Assembly: GCA_963747535.1 (NCBI GenBank)
Contig: CAVVFX010000012.1
Span: forward strand, 62,001-126,000
Direction: 5' to 3'
Length of the DNA: 64,000 nt
DNA from: CAVVFX01 sp963747535
Lineage (GTDB): Bacteria > Acidobacteriota > Terriglobia > Bryobacterales > Bryobacteraceae
In this document: positions 25,524-34,293 of the stretch, one piece after another
How positions within the stretch are numbered: position 1 is the first letter of the stretch
How the letters are laid out: every line of letters starts with the position of its first letter
Position numbers and translations under genes: made by a program
The notes under the pieces: generated by a model
The model's database searches: none
Seen by the model: the letters and a program-made list of their open reading frames with translations, nothing else
What the model was told of the DNA's origin: nothing

Positions 25524-26304
25524 TAGAGGCTCTTCAATTTCGATCGTGCCTTCGCTGATTCGCACTCAACGGTTTGGCGACTTACACAGACAAGTGGATT
25601 ATGGGAGGTTGCAACCCATGAACGCACGAAGACTCCGGCGCCCATGCATCGAAGAGGTGCGGCCCCGGACTTCAGAATAGCCCTTGCGTTCTACGGAGCC
25701 TGGCTCAACCGGGTTCAGCACACTCAAGAGAATCTCACCAACCCCATCAACCATTTACAGCCGACACCCGTCAACCCCCGTCATCACGCACGCTACGCTG
25801 AAATCAGAGGAGGAAAAGTGTCTTTATTTGAAGCGGGCTTCAGCTCCGTCGGCCAGTCCGATCGGGACTTCATTTTTCATCCTTCCCTCGCCGCAGTGAG
25901 CGATACTGTGCCCACCAGAAACGATGAACAAAACGCACAAAGAAGCACAAACGGGAGTCTGTTTTTTTCCGATCCGCAAAGCCCCCGCAACCGGCTTCGT
26001 TCCGGAGAATCGCTGCCACCCGACGCAATCGCGAACACTCGCCAACCGCCAGCCCACATCAGGAACTATGGATCCGGTGCACAAGGATACACAAACCCGA
26101 GCGTCCCATCCACGCGACGCCCCGTATAATTCAAACAAAAGAAAGCCGCTTGCCAAAAATTGGCTTCGTTCCGCAAGGGCGCTCTGTCCATCGGAAACCC
26201 CTCCAAAATGAGGAGCCTCCCAGTCGAGCGACTCCTTACAGCCACCGGGGTCCGTGAGCAAATCGTTTTGCTCCTACCCGAGTCCTCGAAGTTCTGCGCT
26301 TAAA
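25524..26304. other. About 780 bp without a supported gene
   Basis: Reading frames on both strands are Ser/Pro/Arg-rich with no recognisable domain and no good ribosome sites. The region follows the toxin-antitoxin pair and precedes the 3' end of a minus-strand aldo-keto reductase. It contains the related short strings GAAGCACAAAC (about 25942) and GATACACAAAC (about 26086), suggesting decayed repeat DNA. It may be remnant DNA carried with the toxin-antitoxin module. Confidence 0.5.
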
Positions 26305-27279
26305 TTACGCGTCGATGTGATGGCTGAAGAAGTGGTCGAGTTGCGCCTTGTACTTCGTCGACAGATCATTCGACAGCTTCTTCATTTCCGATACAGGAAG
26401 CGGCTTGAAGGCTCTCGCGAGACGGCAGTTCTCTTCGATATGGTCCAATTTCGGCATGCCGATCACCACAGCCGTGATGGGCAAGGACAACGAATAGTAC
26501 ATCAGCTTGGAAGGTTCCGCCGGGCCAATCAGGGCATCCTGCGCCATCACCTTCATCGCAATCACACCCATCTTCTTGCGGTTGGCGACTGGCAGCGCAA
26601 CCGTCTCGAAGCTGGTTTTGATGGCGTCGTTCGGGACCATGCCGCCCTTGCCGCTCTTCATTCCGACCAGCCCGCCATTGAGCGCCATCTGGGTGCAATC
26701 GAAGTCATGGCGTTGGAGGGCTGTCGCGAGGGTGGTGGGATCGTAGTGGCTGGTGATACCGATGAACCGAGTCATCTTCTGGTCGCGCATCTTGAGAATC
26801 TGGTCGAGCACTCCGCCCTTGGCTTCGATCTTGGCGAGATCGTCTTCCTCCATGAGTTGATGGATGTGGAGCAGATCGAGGTGGTCCGTCTGCAGGGCCT
26901 TGAGACTGGCTTCGACGATCTCGAAGCTCTTCTGCGGGTCGCGATCGCTCAGCTTGGTCGCGACGAATACGCTGTCGCGCCGGCCTTTGAGGGCCTTACC
27001 AATGCGCTGCTCGGAAAGGTGGTCCTTGCCATAGGTGTCTGAGCTGTCGATATAGGTAATGCCCAGGTCCAGAGCTTTGTGGACGGCATCAATCGCCTGG
27101 TCCTCGTCCTTGTACATCAGATAGCGGCTTCCTCCCCCCATGGCCAGGATGGATACGTGCACGCCGGTCTTTCCGAGAACGCGAGTCGGCATGTCTGAAC
27201 TGCCTTTGGCCGAGAGCGAACTTGCGGCCATAGCGCCGGCTGCGGTAGTTTCGAGAAACTTGCGTCGAGAGATGCTCAT
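26305..27279 (-). CDS. Tat-exported aldo/keto reductase
   Basis: 324 residues. The ATG at 27279 has AGGAG 6 nt upstream and opens with MSISRRKFLETTAAGA, a twin-arginine signal. The (beta/alpha)8 AKR core shows the catalytic tetrad: Asp and Tyr in DSSDTYG, Lys in VATKLS, His in LLHIHQ. AKRs reduce carbonyls with NADPH; export is puzzling unless cofactor is loaded before Tat transport. The last residues (DHFFSHHIDA) are unusual. Transcribed divergently from the TPR gene at 27471. Confidence 0.88.
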   Translation of the reverse strand: MSISRRKFLETTAAGAMAASSLSAKGSSDMPTRVLGKTGVHVSILAMGGGSRYLMYKDEDQAIDAVHKALDLGITYIDSSDTYGKDHLSEQRIGKALKGRRDSVFVATKLSDRDPQKSFEIVEASLKALQTDHLDLLHIHQLMEEDDLAKIEAKGGVLDQILKMRDQKMTRFIGITSHYDPTTLATALQRHDFDCTQMALNGGLVGMKSGKGGMVPNDAIKTSFETVALPVANRKKMGVIAMKVMAQDALIGPAEPSKLMYYSLSLPITAVVIGMPKLDHIEENCRLARAFKPLPVSEMKKLSNDLSTKYKAQLDHFFSHHIDA

Positions 27280-27470
27280 AGGAACTCCTGTTGGAAGATT
27301 ATCACGATTGGCTGCCGTGGGGCGGACTTGTCGCCTTTCGTGATCCCCGTACGGCGACAACCAAGTGACTTGACGGTATTTAAGGGTGTCGGCGCTGCCC
27401 AGCAAAGTTGCCCACCAGAGGGCGCGGCGAAGGAGCGCTGTATTGTGCGCGACATTAGAATAAAGGGTGG

Positions 27471-28730
27471 ATGAAGATACAGAATCCAATCTGGCTCACC
27501 GCGACAGCCGGGCTGATGCTTTGGGCACGGGCTGCCGGGGCGCCTCTACAGCAAGCGGGCGACCCAATGGGGGACGGCATGAAGGCGCTGGACGAGAAGC
27601 GGTACGACGCGGCGCTCGTGGCCTTCCGCCAAGCCGTCGAAAAGGACCCCAAGGACTACGCGGCTCATTTTCACCTGGCGCTGTCCTGCAGCCTCTTGAA
27701 GAACGACGCCGAAGCGGCCGTAGAGTACCGGAAAACCCTGGAGTTGAAACCCGGGTTGTATGAAGCGGAGTTGAACCTGGGAATCGTGCTGTTACGTAAC
27801 AAGCAGTTCCAGGATGCGGTGGCGCCTCTGACCGACGCGGCTGGACAGAAGCCGCGCGAGTTTCGTCCACAATATTACTTTGGCGAGGCGCTGCTCGGAG
27901 CCGCCAATTTCGAAAAGGCGGCGGCGGCGTTTGCAATAGCCGCGGGGATTGATGCCAAATCAGCCGCGGCCCAAACCGGCTGGGCCAAAGCGCTGGTGGG
28001 CGAAAAGAAACTGAGTGAGGCCGCTCCGCATTTTGAGAAAGCGGCGGCGCTCGATCCTGACTATCGTGACGAACTACTCGAACTCGCCGCCGAGTATGAG
28101 AAGGCCGGACAGCCAAACGACGCGGTTGCCATCTACCGGCAATTTCCAGAGAATGCCGCGGCACAGGAACGGATGGGTGAGTTGCTGATCGAGACCAAGC
28201 GCTTCGCGGATGCGATCCCGGGACTCGAAAAAGCCGTTGCCGCGTCGCCTACGTCTGCCAACCGGCTGGCGCTGGCGACCGCTTACGGATTAAATAAACA
28301 GTTCGACAAGGAACTGGACATGCTGGGTCTGGTGGTCGCGGCCGAACCGGCGAACTACGACCTGCACATGCGTTATGGAAGGGCGCTGCGCGATCAGCAC
28401 AAACTGCAACCCGCTGAGCAACAGTTCATGAATGCGGTCACTATCCGGCACGATTCGGTGGACGCACTCAACGAACTGGCGTCGGTGGCGATCGTTCTGG
28501 AGGACTATCCCACGGGTTTGGGAGCGCTCGATCGCGTCAGGGCGCTGGGCAAGGAGAAGCCTGGCGACGTCTTTCTACGCGCTATCACGCTCGACAAATT
28601 GAAGCAGAAAAAACCGGCCTTGGAAGCTTACGAGCAGTTCCTGGCTGTGAGCGGCGGCAAATTCCCCGATCAGGAGTTTCAGGCCCGGCAGCGGATCCAT
28701 ATACTGAAACTGTCTCAGGGGCAGAGATGA
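27471..28730 (+). CDS. Exported TPR-repeat protein
   Basis: 419 residues. A signal peptide (about 7-23, ending ARAAGA) is followed by about ten TPR units covering nearly the whole chain (e.g. ALVAFRQAVEKDPKDYAAHFHLALS). There is no catalytic domain. It is first of three genes joined by ATGA overlaps with two small exported helical proteins, so the three likely form one complex in the periplasm. The complex is not one I recognise. Confidence 0.8.
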   Translation: MKIQNPIWLTATAGLMLWARAAGAPLQQAGDPMGDGMKALDEKRYDAALVAFRQAVEKDPKDYAAHFHLALSCSLLKNDAEAAVEYRKTLELKPGLYEAELNLGIVLLRNKQFQDAVAPLTDAAGQKPREFRPQYYFGEALLGAANFEKAAAAFAIAAGIDAKSAAAQTGWAKALVGEKKLSEAAPHFEKAAALDPDYRDELLELAAEYEKAGQPNDAVAIYRQFPENAAAQERMGELLIETKRFADAIPGLEKAVAASPTSANRLALATAYGLNKQFDKELDMLGLVVAAEPANYDLHMRYGRALRDQHKLQPAEQQFMNAVTIRHDSVDALNELASVAIVLEDYPTGLGALDRVRALGKEKPGDVFLRAITLDKLKQKKPALEAYEQFLAVSGGKFPDQEFQARQRIHILKLSQGQR

Positions 28731-29182
28731 TGCGCCGCCCGATCATTACGATAGCTATCGCGATGACCCTGGTGACTGTGAGCCTGCCGTGTGGGGCCGC
28801 GGCCGATTTGCACGCCGCGAAGAATGAGCCGAATCCCGAGAAGCGCTCACGCCTGGCGCTGGCCAACGCCGACCAGGCGATCAGCGAGGCGCGAGAGGCC
28901 TATGCAGTGCAGAATATGAAGGCCACGGAAGCCAGACTGGACGAGGTTCGCGAATCGGTCGAATTGGCACAGTCAGCGCTGGCCGAGTCCGGCAAGAAGC
29001 CGGGTAAGAGTCCGGGACCTTACAAATATGCCGAGACCAAGAGCCGCGGGTTGCTCCGCCGTCTGGAAGGATTAAAGCAGGAGATGGATGCGGCCGACCG
29101 CGAGGTCATCGAACCGGTGCAAAATAAAGTACAGGAGATCCATGATGCCTGGCTCGACGGCATCCTGACGCACGCCAAATGA
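28727..29182 (+). CDS. Small exported helical protein, unknown function
   Basis: 151 residues. A signal peptide (about 5-25) is followed by charged, alanine-rich helices: SEAREAYAVQNMKATEARLDE and a second half with RGLLRRLEGLKQEMDAADREV. No cysteines follow the signal peptide and no family is recognised. It overlaps both neighbours by 4 nt (ATGA), so its level is probably tied to theirs. Confidence 0.7.
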   Translation: MMRRPIITIAIAMTLVTVSLPCGAAADLHAAKNEPNPEKRSRLALANADQAISEAREAYAVQNMKATEARLDEVRESVELAQSALAESGKKPGKSPGPYKYAETKSRGLLRRLEGLKQEMDAADREVIEPVQNKVQEIHDAWLDGILTHAK

Positions 29183-29823
29183 AGTATCTAATTTTGATTT
29201 GCGCTCTACTTGTCGCGGCGCCTCTCATGGCCGATCGCGACTTCCTGACTTCGGATGAAGCCGACCAGATTCGTGACGCACAGGAACCCAACCTGCGGAT
29301 CACCCTTTACCTGCATTTCGCCAAACAGCGCTTGGACCAGGTCAAGCAACTGATGTCCAAGGACAAGCCCGGCAGATCCGCCCTGATTCACGATCTGCTG
29401 GAAGACTATTGCAACATCCTCGACGCGATCGACACTGTGACCGACGACGCGCTCGAGCGCAAGGTCAGCCTCGAGAAAGGGATGGATCTGGTGATGGCCG
29501 GCGAAAAACCCATGCTGGCCCAGTTACAGAAGATCCAGGACTCGAATCCCAAAGACCTCGAACGCTACGAATTCGTGCTAAAGCAGGCCATTGACACCAC
29601 CAACGGCAACCTCGAGGGCGGCAAAGACCTGGGAAAGCGAGCCGAGGAGGTGGCGTCTAAGGAGGAGAAGGAGAAGAAGCAGCGCGAGGCCATGGCGACG
29701 CCCGACGAGTTAAAGGCAAAGCAGGCCGCGGCCGACAAGGAAGCCACCAGTCCGCAAACGCGCAAACCTCCGACGTTATACCGGCCCGGCGAGAAACCCG
29801 GCGACGATAGCAACAAGCAGTAA
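29179..29823 (+). CDS. Exported helical protein with charged C-terminal tail
   Basis: 214 residues. A signal peptide (about 3-18, ending PLMA) is followed by an all-helical domain (LTSDEADQIRDAQEPNLRI... to about 150) and a very charged Lys/Glu/Ala/Pro tail. The motif around residues 20-40 resembles the start of its small neighbour only in helical character. It overlaps the preceding gene by 4 nt. Function is unknown; partnership with the TPR protein at 27471 is the main clue. Confidence 0.7.
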   Translation: MKYLILICALLVAAPLMADRDFLTSDEADQIRDAQEPNLRITLYLHFAKQRLDQVKQLMSKDKPGRSALIHDLLEDYCNILDAIDTVTDDALERKVSLEKGMDLVMAGEKPMLAQLQKIQDSNPKDLERYEFVLKQAIDTTNGNLEGGKDLGKRAEEVASKEEKEKKQREAMATPDELKAKQAAADKEATSPQTRKPPTLYRPGEKPGDDSNKQ

Positions 29824-29988
29824 TCACCCGGCTGCCGAGAACGGAAATTCCTCAAAAAACCGGCACAAACGTAGGTGGTTAGCGGTAGAATAAACCAACC
29901 CGGCGGTGCACAACGGGAACGCCGGCAACTACAACGTGATCGGGTTCGGCGGAATGCTGAGATTGGTTCTCTCGTTCGAGGAGGGTCT

Positions 29989-32265
29989 ATGTGGGGATTG
30001 AGGCTTGCGCAGGTCGCGCTTTGTTCATTTGTATTGCTGGAGACGCTGTCAGCCCAGGCTCCAGCTAAAGTCGACTTCAGCCGGGATGTGCTGCCGATCT
30101 TGCGTCAGAACTGTGTAGGCTGTCATGGGCCCTCGCAGCAGATCGGCGGCTTGCGGCTCGACCGGAAAAGCGTAGTCATCAGTCGCCGCGGTGTGGTTCC
30201 CGGCAGCAGTGACAACAGCTTTCTGTATCTCCGGATATCGGGGAATGCATATGGCTTGCAGATGCCCCCCACCGGTCCGCTCCGTCCGGAGCAGATCAAC
30301 ATTATCAAGAGGTGGATCGACCAGGGCGCCGACTGGCCGGACTCGCTCGCCAACGAAGCGGAGTTGCCGCCATTGAATCCGAAAGCCGTGGCCATGGTCG
30401 AGGCATTACACACCGGCGACCTGGACGGGTTCATGAAGTCCGTTGCGGAAGATCCCAAGCTGCTGAATGCACGCGGACCGGAGGGCTCTACTCCATTTAT
30501 GTACGCGGTGCTCTATACCGGCGCGGCGACGCTCGAGCGGCTCTTGAAACAGGGTGCCGACCCCAACCAAAGAAATGACGCCAGTGCAACAGCCCTGATG
30601 TGGGCGGCAACGGATCTGGAGAAAACCCGTGTCCTGCTGGCCCATGGCGCGGAGGTTAATGCCCGTTCCAGCGACATGCGAACGCCGTTGATGATCGCCG
30701 CTCGCCGTCCCGGCAATGCTTCCGTAGTCAGGCTACTTCTGGAGCACGGCGCGAATCCGAATCCCAACGCGCATCCGGCCGCCGAATCATCGCCGCTGAT
30801 TGAAGCCGCCACCGCCGGCGATTCCGCCAGCATGGAATTGCTGCTCGGCAAGGGCGCCGATGCGAAAGCATCCGCAGAACAGGCCCTCGAGATGGCTGTC
30901 ACCCTGCAGTGCGCGAAATGCCTTGCCCTGGTGGCCGCCAAAGACCTGGACAAAGAGGCCTACTCGCTCGCACTGCCGAATATCACAGCTCTCGGCGACG
31001 TGAACGCCGTCCGCCTGATGCTCGACCATGGCGCGGACGTAGACGCCTTCGATTCGCTCGGCCGCACTCCGCTGATGTACGCGGCCGCATCGGATCTGCT
31101 TGATCTGGACGTCGTCAAACTGCTTGTCGCACGCGGCGCAGACGTCAACGCCAAGAATGTTCACAAGCAATCCGGTGATTCCGGCATGACGGTGCTCGAT
31201 ATCGCAAAGTTGCATGGCGACACACCGGTCGTCGCATGGTTAGTCAAATCCGGCGCGAAGGCCACGCCTCCAAGCCCGCCCGTTCTGGAATCACGGCGCG
31301 AGAACACCGTCCAAAGCGCGGTCCAGGGCGGTATTCCGTTGCTGCAGCGGGCGGACGCGAACTTCGTTCCCAAGGCAGCTTGCGTTTCCTGCCACAACAA
31401 CAGCCTCGCCGCGATGGCGATCGGCTCGGCGCGCAGGCACGGATTCCAGGTGGACGAGAAGATCGCGGCGCAGCAGGTTAAAGCCAACGTGTTCGGCCTC
31501 GAAAAGCTGCGCGACCACCTGCATCAGGGGACCTTCGTTCCGGTCGAGGATTTCTTCGGCCCGTTTGTGGTGAGCTACATCCTCGTGGGGCTCGATGCCG
31601 AGCACTACCAACCCGACCTGAATACCGATGCCGTGGCCATGTACCTGAAGTCGCATCAAGCGACCGATGGCCAGTGGGCATACGCTGCCGCCGATACGCG
31701 GCCGCCGATCTGTTCGGACTATATCGGCCAGACGGCTATTGCCATGCGCGCCCTCCAGCTTTACGCGCCAAAGACAGACAAGGCCGCCTACGACCGATCG
31801 ATTCAACTCGCCGCGGCGTGGTTGTCAAAAGCACAGCCGAAGAACAACGAAGATCGGGGTTGGCGATTGCTTGGGCTGGCGTGGGCCGGCAAGGATAAGG
31901 CTGCCACGCAGAAGGCCATGCGGGAGTTGCTGGCAGTGCAGCGGCCGGATGGGGGTTGGTCCGATATGGACTCCATGGAGAGCAGCGCCTACGCGACAGG
32001 AAAAGCGTTGTTTGCGTTGCAGGCCGCGGGACTCTCCGCAGCCGATGCCGCCTATGAACGTGCGGTCCGGATCCTGCTGACCTCGCAACTGGAGGACGGC
32101 TCGTGGCACGTCAGGACGCGCGCGATGGCGTTTCAGCCCTACTTCGACGCGGGCTTCCCCCACGGTTACGATCAGTGGATTTCCGCCGCCGGTACAAGCT
32201 GGGCGACGCTGGCGCTCTCGCAGGCTTCCCCTGCGCACACGACCGTGGCCTCGCGCGAGCGATAG
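29989..32265 (+). CDS. Exported fusion: cytochrome c, ankyrin repeats, second CxxCH, alpha/alpha-barrel domain
   Basis: 758 residues from the ATG at 29989, preceded by GAGGAGGG. A signal peptide (about 5-23) leads to a planctomycete-type cytochrome c domain with haem motif CVGCH (42-46) and a possible axial Met in YGLQMPP. About eight ankyrin repeats (135-405; e.g. TPLMIAARRPGNASVVRLLLEHGA) follow. A second haem-like motif, CVSCH (465-469), precedes a domain with squalene-cyclase/prenyltransferase-type repeats (about 520-745; QATDGQWAY, QRPDGGWSDM, QLEDGSWHVRTR). Those QxxDGxW motifs build alpha/alpha-barrels. It is a periplasmic electron carrier or sensor of unknown partner. Confidence 0.85.
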   Translation: MWGLRLAQVALCSFVLLETLSAQAPAKVDFSRDVLPILRQNCVGCHGPSQQIGGLRLDRKSVVISRRGVVPGSSDNSFLYLRISGNAYGLQMPPTGPLRPEQINIIKRWIDQGADWPDSLANEAELPPLNPKAVAMVEALHTGDLDGFMKSVAEDPKLLNARGPEGSTPFMYAVLYTGAATLERLLKQGADPNQRNDASATALMWAATDLEKTRVLLAHGAEVNARSSDMRTPLMIAARRPGNASVVRLLLEHGANPNPNAHPAAESSPLIEAATAGDSASMELLLGKGADAKASAEQALEMAVTLQCAKCLALVAAKDLDKEAYSLALPNITALGDVNAVRLMLDHGADVDAFDSLGRTPLMYAAASDLLDLDVVKLLVARGADVNAKNVHKQSGDSGMTVLDIAKLHGDTPVVAWLVKSGAKATPPSPPVLESRRENTVQSAVQGGIPLLQRADANFVPKAACVSCHNNSLAAMAIGSARRHGFQVDEKIAAQQVKANVFGLEKLRDHLHQGTFVPVEDFFGPFVVSYILVGLDAEHYQPDLNTDAVAMYLKSHQATDGQWAYAAADTRPPICSDYIGQTAIAMRALQLYAPKTDKAAYDRSIQLAAAWLSKAQPKNNEDRGWRLLGLAWAGKDKAATQKAMRELLAVQRPDGGWSDMDSMESSAYATGKALFALQAAGLSAADAAYERAVRILLTSQLEDGSWHVRTRAMAFQPYFDAGFPHGYDQWISAAGTSWATLALSQASPAHTTVASRER

Positions 32266-32277
32266 TTTCTACCGATT

Positions 32278-32299
32278 CCTCTTAAATTAATTTAAGAGG
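32278..32299. terminator. Perfect 22-nt AT-rich palindrome between convergent genes
   Basis: Positions 32278-32299 equal their own reverse complement (CCTCTTAAAT and its complement). The site lies 13 bp after the fusion gene's stop and before the 3' end of the TolC gene. It can form a hairpin in RNA from either strand, so a bidirectional terminator is plausible. Confidence 0.5.
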
Positions 32300-32320
32300 C
32301 AGTTGCAAAATCCGACCTTC

Positions 32321-32363
32321 GCAGGCGAAACCGCCCGCGCCACCCTTGCAGGTCCAGTGTTTG
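32321..32363 (+). repeat. 43-bp repeat, copy A (downstream of the TolC pair)
   Basis: Matches 36336-36378 in inverted orientation at 38 of 43 positions. It opens with a hairpin-forming GCAGGCG-AAAC-CGCCCGC. The enclosing stretch is bounded by a 10-bp inverted repeat (AAGAGGCAGT at 32294-32303 and its complement at 32379-32388). Best read as a dispersed REP-like element. Confidence 0.65.
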
Positions 32364-32394
32364 TTCCGGTGCTTTCGACTGCCTCTTCAGTGCC

Positions 32395-34293
32395 TCACCT
32401 GGCTTGGACGCTGGCGATGTTGACGTGGTGCTTCTCCAGCGTCGTACCGGTGGCTTGCTCCAGGGCGATGCGGGCGTTGCTGTATTCGACGAGCGCCGCG
32501 ATTTCAGTAGAGTTGGCGTTGGTAAGATCGCGTTGGGCCTGCACCACCAGGTAAGGTGTCGAGGCGCCTAGCGAATATTTCTGCTGCTCGGCCGAGAGAA
32601 GCTGCTCGTTCAGGATCCGGCTCCTGACCGCCGCTTCGTATTTCGCCCGCGACTGCTGCAGCGCGATCACCGCGTTCAGCACGTCCACCTGGGCCTGATT
32701 CTCATCCTTCCGGGTGATCAACTGGCGCTGGCGAAGCTGGAGTTGATCGATGCCGAAGTCCGCCTGCGCCTGGTTGTTGCGGAGCGGTCCCGTGATGGCG
32801 ACGCCGCCGAGTTCACTGGGGAAATTACGCCGGAACACCTGTCCCAATGTTGTTCCTAGGCCACCCACGAAGTAAGGGTTAGGAGCCAGGGTAAAAAACG
32901 GAGTCACCAACGGGTTCGCTTTACCCGCAAGGCCCACCTGGGTCGCCGAAGCGAAGACCGGCAGCGTCGGAAGAATTCCGTTCTTAGTGCCGAGGGCGGA
33001 AACCTCGGCGGTACGGACAGACGCGCGTTCGGCAGCCAGGTCGCTGCGGTTTTTCAGGGCTTGTTCCACCAAATCCTCAAGCGACGGTAGGTCGTCCGAC
33101 TCTGGTATCTCGATGCGATCGAGCGCCACGATGGGCGTGTCGGCGAGCAGCGGGTCGGCAATACCGGTACGGCTGATCAGATTCTTGAGCTGCAATTCCT
33201 GCTGCTGCAGTCCGGTCTGGGAGAGATCCAGATTTTGCTGGCCGGCCACCACCTGCGTCTCGGCGTTGGTAACGTCGAGCGGAGTCAATGCGCCGAACTC
33301 CAACTGCTTCTTGCTGTCCTCATAGAATTGCCGGGCCACGTCGAGTGCGGTGGTTTTGGCCTTTAAGTCTTCGTAGTCCGCCACCAGCGCGTAGTAGGTA
33401 TCGAGGACATTCACCACCACACCGATCACCTGGGTCTTGAAATTGAGTTCCGTGGTATTCAAGTTGATCCTGGCGACGGTAATGTTGCGCTCGTTCACCG
33501 CAATGCCGAAGCCGCGCAACAGATTCTGCTGGACCGAGACGGAAAGACTGCCGGCCGTGGAAGGATTCAGTATGTCGGTGGGTGAGTTCTCGTTGAGGTA
33601 GTTGTCCTTGTAAGTGGCCGAAACCTGTCCTCCGATCAGAAAGCCTTCCTGGTAAGTTCCGGTGAAAGCGCGCGTATTCGATATCAGCGCCTCAGTGAGA
33701 CTCTGGGTGGTATTTTGCTGGGGCGTGGTCTGATGGCCAAAGGTCGTGATTTCCTGCAGGGATGGATCCAGAACTGCCGTTACCGGCCCAATCTGCGCGA
33801 CGGTCGCGTTATTGGTATTGTTACCCGACCCGCTGCCGCCCCCGCCGCTGACACCCGCCGCCTGCTGGCTCCCCACCACGCCTTGTCCGGAAGCCACGGA
33901 GAATGCTTGCGATGAACCGCTCGGCACGCCTGCCAGAGCGCCGCCGGCCTGCGCGCGCTCCACTTGCCACTCGGCCGCGGGTTGGTTGTAGCGGGCAACT
34001 TCAATATCGATATTGTTTTCGAGCGCCAGTTCGACGGCGTCCTGCGCGGTCAGGTAAAGCTTGCCGCCGCGAATCAGATCCTGAATTCGTCGGGAGTTGG
34101 CGAGGCGGGCCGGCGGTAGTTCAACCGGCCGGTAGGGACGCGTGAAAATAGCGCTCTGCGGCCGGAGGGGCTCAACCGAGGACGCCGCGTTCTGGGACCA
34201 TACCGGCGCCGCCACGCAAGCGTAGCAGAGCATCAGGGCCGTCGATTGCCGAATGAGTTTCATGGTTGTGGCTCTCATGGTTGCGGCTCTCAT
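32395..34293 (-). CDS. TolC-family outer membrane efflux protein (second of a pair)
   Basis: 632 residues. A signal peptide (about 14-33, ending PVWSQ) is followed by an OEP/TolC fold: two coiled-coil helical hairpin halves (about 290-400 and 560-625) with recurring RDLTNANSTEIAALVEYSNARIALEQATG-type motifs near the C-terminus. It is longer than E. coli TolC because of a Gly/Asn/Ser-rich insert (about 115-165). The start is ambiguous: ATG occurs three times in frame at 15-nt intervals (34293, 34278, 34263) within a tandem repeat. The first overlaps the upstream paralogue stop by 4 nt (ATGA). No RND, ABC or adaptor gene adjoins. Confidence 0.9.
   Translation of the reverse strand: MRAATMRATTMKLIRQSTALMLCYACVAAPVWSQNAASSVEPLRPQSAIFTRPYRPVELPPARLANSRRIQDLIRGGKLYLTAQDAVELALENNIDIEVARYNQPAAEWQVERAQAGGALAGVPSGSSQAFSVASGQGVVGSQQAAGVSGGGGSGSGNNTNNATVAQIGPVTAVLDPSLQEITTFGHQTTPQQNTTQSLTEALISNTRAFTGTYQEGFLIGGQVSATYKDNYLNENSPTDILNPSTAGSLSVSVQQNLLRGFGIAVNERNITVARINLNTTELNFKTQVIGVVVNVLDTYYALVADYEDLKAKTTALDVARQFYEDSKKQLEFGALTPLDVTNAETQVVAGQQNLDLSQTGLQQQELQLKNLISRTGIADPLLADTPIVALDRIEIPESDDLPSLEDLVEQALKNRSDLAAERASVRTAEVSALGTKNGILPTLPVFASATQVGLAGKANPLVTPFFTLAPNPYFVGGLGTTLGQVFRRNFPSELGGVAITGPLRNNQAQADFGIDQLQLRQRQLITRKDENQAQVDVLNAVIALQQSRAKYEAAVRSRILNEQLLSAEQQKYSLGASTPYLVVQAQRDLTNANSTEIAALVEYSNARIALEQATGTTLEKHHVNIASVQAR

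Noticed and set aside
25824..26261. 145-codon minus-strand frame in the gene-free stretch
   Set aside because: No ribosome site, no domain, and composition unlike neighbouring genes.
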